Positions 60,124-64,000 of a stretch of 64,000 nt of DNA are shown piece by piece. Origin of the DNA: Aurantimonas sp. 22II-16-19i (GTDB lineage: Bacteria; Pseudomonadota; Alphaproteobacteria; Rhizobiales; Rhizobiaceae); the NCBI RefSeq assembly GCF_002088275.1, contig NZ_AQQS01000013.1, positions 1 to 64,000 of the forward strand, given 5' to 3'. Each line of letters starts with the position of its first letter. Within the stretch, counting starts at the first letter, position 1. The notes beneath the pieces were generated by a model. The model searched no databases. It saw nothing but the letters and a program-made list of their open reading frames with translations, and had not been told where the DNA came from. Made by a program: the position numbers and the translations under genes.

Positions 60124-62040
60124 TCATGTGCTGATCTGTTTCGCGCGGTTGCCGCGGGCGAGCGTCAAGAGGATCGCCCCGATGCCGGCAGCGGCGCCCA
60201 CGGCCGAAACGAGGTAGCTCGGCGTGAACATCATCAGGCCGCCGCAGAAGACCACCCCCCGCGGAACGACGTCGAGGGAGCGGCGGAAGAAGCCCTCCGC
60301 CCCGATCGCCAGGAGCACCGTGCCGATGCAGACCGTGGTGATCTGGATGAGCGTGTTCATCTCGAAGGCCGGGTTGAGGATGCTCGGGGCATAGACGAAG
60401 GCGAAGGGCAGGATGAAGGCGGCGAGCGACAGCTTGCAGGCGCTGAGCGCGATCCCGATGGGATTGGCGTCGGAGATCGCCGCCGCCGCATAGGCCGCGA
60501 CGGCGACGGGCGGCGTCATCGCCGACAGGACGGCGAAGTACATCAGGAAGAGATGCGCGTTCAGGAGCGGGATCTGGAACTCGTTGACGAGGGTCGGCCC
60601 GATCAGGACGGCGGCGAGCACGTAGGCGCTGGGCGTCGGCATGCCGAGGCCGAGGAGGATCGTCACCGCGGCGCTGAGGACGAGGGCGAGCGCCATGCTG
60701 TCGCCGGCAAAGGCGAAGGTGATGTAGGAGAACTTCATCGCCAGCCCGGTCATGGTGATGCCGCCGATGACCAGCCCCGCGGCCGCGCAGGCCCCGGTGA
60801 CGCCGAGCATGCGGATCGTCGTCGATGCCATGCCGTCGAAGATGCCGACCGGTCCGAGCCGGTGACCGGGGCGGAACCAGGAGGCGACGATCACCGACAG
60901 GGTGGCGAAGACCGCCACGAGGGTCGGCGAATAGCCCTGCAGCAGCGCCACGACGAGGACGACGAGGGGCACGATGTAGACCCAGCCCTCGCGCAGGGTC
61001 GTGGCGAGCGAGGGGACCTCGTCGCGGCCGAGCCCGCTCAGTTCGAGCCGCTCGGAGCGCAGATGCACCTGCAGCATGATGCAGGCGTAATAGAGGATGG
61101 CGGGAATGATCGAGGCGGCGACGATCGTGATGTAGCTGATGCCGGTATATTCGGCCATGATGAAGGCGGCCGAGCCCATGACCGGCGGCAGGATGCTGCC
61201 GCCCGTCGATGCCGCGACCTCGACGGCCGAGGCGAGCCGCGGGCTGTATTTGAGGCGGCGCATCATCGGGATGGTGATTGAGCCGGTCGTCACGACGTCC
61301 GAGGTCGGGCTGCCGGACATGGTGCCGAACAGCGCCGAGGAGATGACCGCGATCTTGGCCGGACCGCCGTGGGAGCGGCCGGCGATCGCCGCCGCGATGC
61401 GGAAGAAGAACTCGCCGCCGCCGGCCTTCTCCAGGAAGGTGCCGAACATCACGAACAGGAACACATAGGTCGCCGCCACGCGCACGGGCACGCCGAACAG
61501 CCCGTCGCCGGTGAAGACGTTGACGTCGAGGAAGTGGTTGAGGGTGATCACCCCGTGGCCGAGGGGACCCGAGATGAGGTCGCCGAAGAGATTGTAGGCC
61601 GTGAAGGCGACCACGATCATCATCAGGAAGACGCCGACGGTGCGCCGGGTGATCTCCAGCGCGAGAAGAACGATGGCCAGCGCCGCGATGGTCTGGACCG
61701 TCGTCAGCGGCATGAACAGGCTCATGCGGGTCGCGATGACGTCGGTCATCGAGACGAAGTAGGCGGCGGTGGCAAGGCTGATCGCGACCAGCACCCAGTC
61801 GTACCAGGGCACCCGGGTCTCGCTGGCAGAGGCATGGGCGCGCACGAGGAGAAAGGACGGCGGCAGCATCACGCACAGGAACACCGCCGTCGCGGCGAGC
61901 GCGTCGATCCGCGCGAAGGTGGTCTCATAGAACACCCAGAGACCCACGGCCGCAGCGTAGATCTTGACGGCGTTCGCCAGCGGGCCCTCGAGCTTGCGCC
62001 GGCCGCCAACGGAAAAGAGGCTGTTGAAGAAACCGATCAT
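60124..62040 (-). CDS. TRAP transporter fused permease (TAXI type, 4TM/12TM)
   Basis: A 638-residue membrane protein in which the small and large TRAP permeases are fused, as usual for systems with a TAXI binding protein. The N-terminal part (about 1-140) has four segments; the rest carries DctM-like motifs SALFGTMSGSPTSDVVTTGSITIPMM, VEVAASTGGSILPPVMGSAAFIMAEYTG and LLGLGMPTPSAYVLAA. It starts 227 nt after the TAXI gene. The substrate is unknown. Confidence 0.95.
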   Translation of the reverse strand: MIGFFNSLFSVGGRRKLEGPLANAVKIYAAAVGLWVFYETTFARIDALAATAVFLCVMLPPSFLLVRAHASASETRVPWYDWVLVAISLATAAYFVSMTDVIATRMSLFMPLTTVQTIAALAIVLLALEITRRTVGVFLMMIVVAFTAYNLFGDLISGPLGHGVITLNHFLDVNVFTGDGLFGVPVRVAATYVFLFVMFGTFLEKAGGGEFFFRIAAAIAGRSHGGPAKIAVISSALFGTMSGSPTSDVVTTGSITIPMMRRLKYSPRLASAVEVAASTGGSILPPVMGSAAFIMAEYTGISYITIVAASIIPAILYYACIMLQVHLRSERLELSGLGRDEVPSLATTLREGWVYIVPLVVLVVALLQGYSPTLVAVFATLSVIVASWFRPGHRLGPVGIFDGMASTTIRMLGVTGACAAAGLVIGGITMTGLAMKFSYITFAFAGDSMALALVLSAAVTILLGLGMPTPSAYVLAAVLIGPTLVNEFQIPLLNAHLFLMYFAVLSAMTPPVAVAAYAAAAISDANPIGIALSACKLSLAAFILPFAFVYAPSILNPAFEMNTLIQITTVCIGTVLLAIGAEGFFRRSLDVVPRGVVFCGGLMMFTPSYLVSAVGAAAGIGAILLTLARGNRAKQIST

Positions 62041-62267
62041 CTGGCGGACTCCGTGAAACGCCGACCGAGCTGGAGAGCCAGACGGATCGAAGCGGGATCT
62101 TGTCGAAGGGCGCCGCGCATTCGAAAGGACGCGCGACGAAGGTATCGGTCACTGGCTTGTCGTGGGCTTGCCGTGGCCGACCGGACATCGGACCCGGTAT
62201 CCGGCCGGCACGAACGCCTGGAGCGGCCGACGGCGAAGATCGCCGCCCGCCGGTCCGCCCTCGCGTC

Positions 62268-63242
62268 CTATTCCTCGTAGGCCGCCGTCGCGCCGGGATG
62301 ATAGGGAAGCGACTTGGCCGAACGCATCACCTCAGGCGTCAGGGCCTTCATCGAGGAATGGACGTTCTGCATCTGGGCGATGTTGTCGAGCAGCCCCGTG
62401 GTCAGCGCCTCGACCTCCTCCGGGGAGGTGGACTTGGGCACGATCAGCGCCGCCTGCGCGCCGAAGGTCTGGATGTCCTGCTTCTGCCAGTCGTAGCTGC
62501 CGGCCGGGATGGTGACCGGGACGGAGCCATAGGCTTCGCCCATATAGGCGATGACGTCGTCTGGAACCGACAGCAGCCGCAGGTCGACGCTCTCGGCGAT
62601 CGAACCGATCGAGCCCGTCCCGATGAACATCGCATTGGTCCAGATGTCGCCGCGGCCATCCTTCATCAGCTCCTCGGCGGTCTGCGAGCCCTGATACTGG
62701 ATGGAGCCGCCGCTGGACTCGATGCCGGAGAATTCGATGCCGAGCTTCTTCAGGGACGCTTCGGCAAGGATGCTCGGCAGGATGCCGCGCTTGTTGACGA
62801 TCAGGTCGACCGGCTTGTCCTTCATGTCGGCGATCGAGGAGATACCGTTTTCGGCCGCGAACTCCTCGTTCATCAGCCACTGCATCGGGGCCCAGTTGTA
62901 GAGCACCGCGACGACGGCGAAGTCGTCCACCGGCGCCTGGAACGGCGCCTCGCCCTTGGAGGCGATCACGGCCTCGCCGAGATGGACGATCGACATGTCG
63001 CAATTGCCCTGGGACATCTGCACGATGTTGGCAAAGCCGCCGCTCGACGTCTGGTAGGTCACCGACGACTGCGGATCCTCCTTCTTCACCGCCGCGTCGA
63101 TGCCGGCGCCGAGCAACGCCCACAGGCCGCCCGGGCTCGCGCCGCACAAGGTGTAGTTCCTGGCCTCGGCGTTCGTCGCCACGAGGCTGGCGGCAAGGAT
63201 GCCCGAAGACAGGACTGCGGACTTCAGAAAGGACTGTGGCAT
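62268..63242 (-). CDS. TAXI-family TRAP transporter substrate-binding protein
   Basis: A 324-residue periplasmic protein with a signal peptide (about 1-28, ending NAEA). The TAXI pattern is present: LCGASPGGLWALLGAGIDAAV, TYQTSSGGFANIVQMSQGNCDMSIVH and DLIVNKRGILPSILAEASLKKLGIEF. It would deliver a ligand to the fused permease. The upstream gene, 99 nt away, is thymidine phosphorylase, which hints at a nucleoside-related substrate; this is inference from context. Confidence 0.93.
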   Translation of the reverse strand: MPQSFLKSAVLSSGILAASLVATNAEARNYTLCGASPGGLWALLGAGIDAAVKKEDPQSSVTYQTSSGGFANIVQMSQGNCDMSIVHLGEAVIASKGEAPFQAPVDDFAVVAVLYNWAPMQWLMNEEFAAENGISSIADMKDKPVDLIVNKRGILPSILAEASLKKLGIEFSGIESSGGSIQYQGSQTAEELMKDGRGDIWTNAMFIGTGSIGSIAESVDLRLLSVPDDVIAYMGEAYGSVPVTIPAGSYDWQKQDIQTFGAQAALIVPKSTSPEEVEALTTGLLDNIAQMQNVHSSMKALTPEVMRSAKSLPYHPGATAAYEE

Positions 63243-63341
63243 GGCGGTGAGCTCTCCTGTGTTGAGGGATGACGGGACGAGAACCAGGGTCGGAAGGTCA
63301 CCCTCGACGCCGCTGCGGCGCCGGTCGTCGTCCCGTCGTGG

Positions 63342-64000
63342 TTAGGCTTGCGGGACCTTCCGTAGATCGCTTGGGTGAGTGGGAGCCGCAGGCCCCGCCG
63401 GCGAGACGACGATGCCGCTCGCGGCCCGCGCCGCGGCGAGGGCGCGCTCGAGGCTGGCGATGTCGCTCGCATGGATGGTGTAGCAGGCGTCGCCCGCCTT
63501 CACGGCCTGGCCCACCGCGACGCGCAGATCGACGCCGGCGGACTTGTCGTGGGGGGCGCCGGCGCGCCGCGCGATGCCTGCCAGGTGCCAGCCGTCGACG
63601 CTGCCGACGATGCCGGCATGGTCGGCCCTGACCGTTTGGACCAGCGGGCCAGGCTTTGCCGGAGGATGGGCCCCCTGCCCGGCGGCGATCTCGGCAAGCT
63701 TCGCCTTGGCCCGCCCCGACAAGAGGATCTCCTCGGCCGTCGCCCGCGCCGCCGCGCGGTCGGCATGGTCCGGCGAGAAGCTCAGGATCTCCCCGGCAAA
63801 GAACAGCGCCTTTTCCCGCAGATCCTGCGGCGCGTCCGGCGCATTGTCGAGCACGCGCATGACGTCGCGCAGTTCGAGCGCCGGGCCGATCCCCTGGCCG
63901 ATGGCGCTTCCCCCGTCGGTGGCGAAGGCCCTGACCGTCAATCCGAGACCGTCCCCGACCCGCTCGAACACCCGGCCCAGTTCCTCGGCCTGCGCCCGCG
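63342..64000 (-). CDS. deoA: Thymidine phosphorylase, C-terminal part (cut by the window edge)
   Basis: The 3' 659 nt of a gene that continues past the right edge. The frame reads back through RAQAEELGRVFERVGDGLGLTVRAFATDGGSAIGQGIGPALELRDV, a conserved block of thymidine phosphorylases, and continues through the C-terminal PYNP-like domain to a TAA. The enzyme splits thymidine or deoxyuridine with phosphate. No start is visible in the window. It is followed by the TAXI gene after 99 nt on the same strand. Confidence 0.88.
   Translation of the reverse strand, partial: RAQAEELGRVFERVGDGLGLTVRAFATDGGSAIGQGIGPALELRDVMRVLDNAPDAPQDLREKALFFAGEILSFSPDHADRAAARATAEEILLSGRAKAKLAEIAAGQGAHPPAKPGPLVQTVRADHAGIVGSVDGWHLAGIARRAGAPHDKSAGVDLRVAVGQAVKAGDACYTIHASDIASLERALAAARAASGIVVSPAGPAAPTHPSDLRKVPQA

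Noticed and set aside
1-64000. CRISPR array, prophage or insertion sequence
   Set aside because: No regularly spaced repeats, no transposase, integrase or phage structural gene is visible; the repeats found are short and isolated.

Overview
The window is high-GC alphaproteobacterial chromosome, most likely from the Hyphomicrobiales (Rhizobiales). The reasons are the rhizobial fla-cluster order (flagellin array, fliP-fliL-flgH-motE-flgI-flgA-flgG-fliE-flgC-flgB, then flhB-fliG-fliN-fliM-motA divergent from flgF-fliI), the presence of MotE, and intergenic palindromes of a kind common in this order. The genus cannot be fixed from the sequence alone.

Layout. 1-20555 is flagellar. It has one partial and three complete flagellin genes in a minus-strand array, each complete gene followed by a strong hairpin terminator. 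Next come the export, rod, P-ring, L-ring and FliL genes in one tightly overlapped minus-strand run, then the switch, stator and export-gate block flhB-fliG-fliN-(small membrane protein)-fliM-motA, and finally flgF-fliI on the plus strand. 20605-20781 carries an inverted pair of intergenic repeats. 20810-29191 is a mixed region: a DctPQM TRAP transporter, a MetE-type methyltransferase, an old yellow enzyme, RlmJ, an exported Cys protein, a glutathione transferase and tRNA-Gln(UUG).

29569-40930 is a minus-strand catabolic block. An enolase-superfamily enzyme and a LysR regulator precede an apparent eight-gene operon: a GlpD/DAO-type flavoenzyme, a complete polar-amino-acid ABC importer, a DgcA-like flavin/NAD oxidoreductase, a HAD hydrolase and a PuuB-like flavoenzyme. 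This suggests import and oxidation of an amine or N-methylated amino acid; the substrate is unknown.

41369-49566 is a second catabolic locus around an IclR regulator. On one side is a five-gene operon (NMT1/TauA-like binding protein, two permeases, one ATPase, NodB-like deacetylase). On the other is a class III CoA-transferase paired with a short stand-alone citryl-CoA-lyase-like protein. Both promoters carry paired TTTCG-N5-CGAAA sites at the same 19-bp spacing, so they look like one regulon. This is the best candidate here for an undescribed system.

49898-64000 holds an ABC-F ATPase, a LysR gene divergent from an unusual aldehyde dehydrogenase that lacks the catalytic Glu, a Tat-type epoxide-hydrolase-like protein and a truncated hydrolase remnant. 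A signalling block follows (PAS-GGDEF-EAL protein, receiver, small protein, Crp/Fnr regulator), then a MarR gene, a TAXI-type TRAP transporter and the 3' part of a thymidine phosphorylase gene. No insertion sequence, prophage or CRISPR array is visible.
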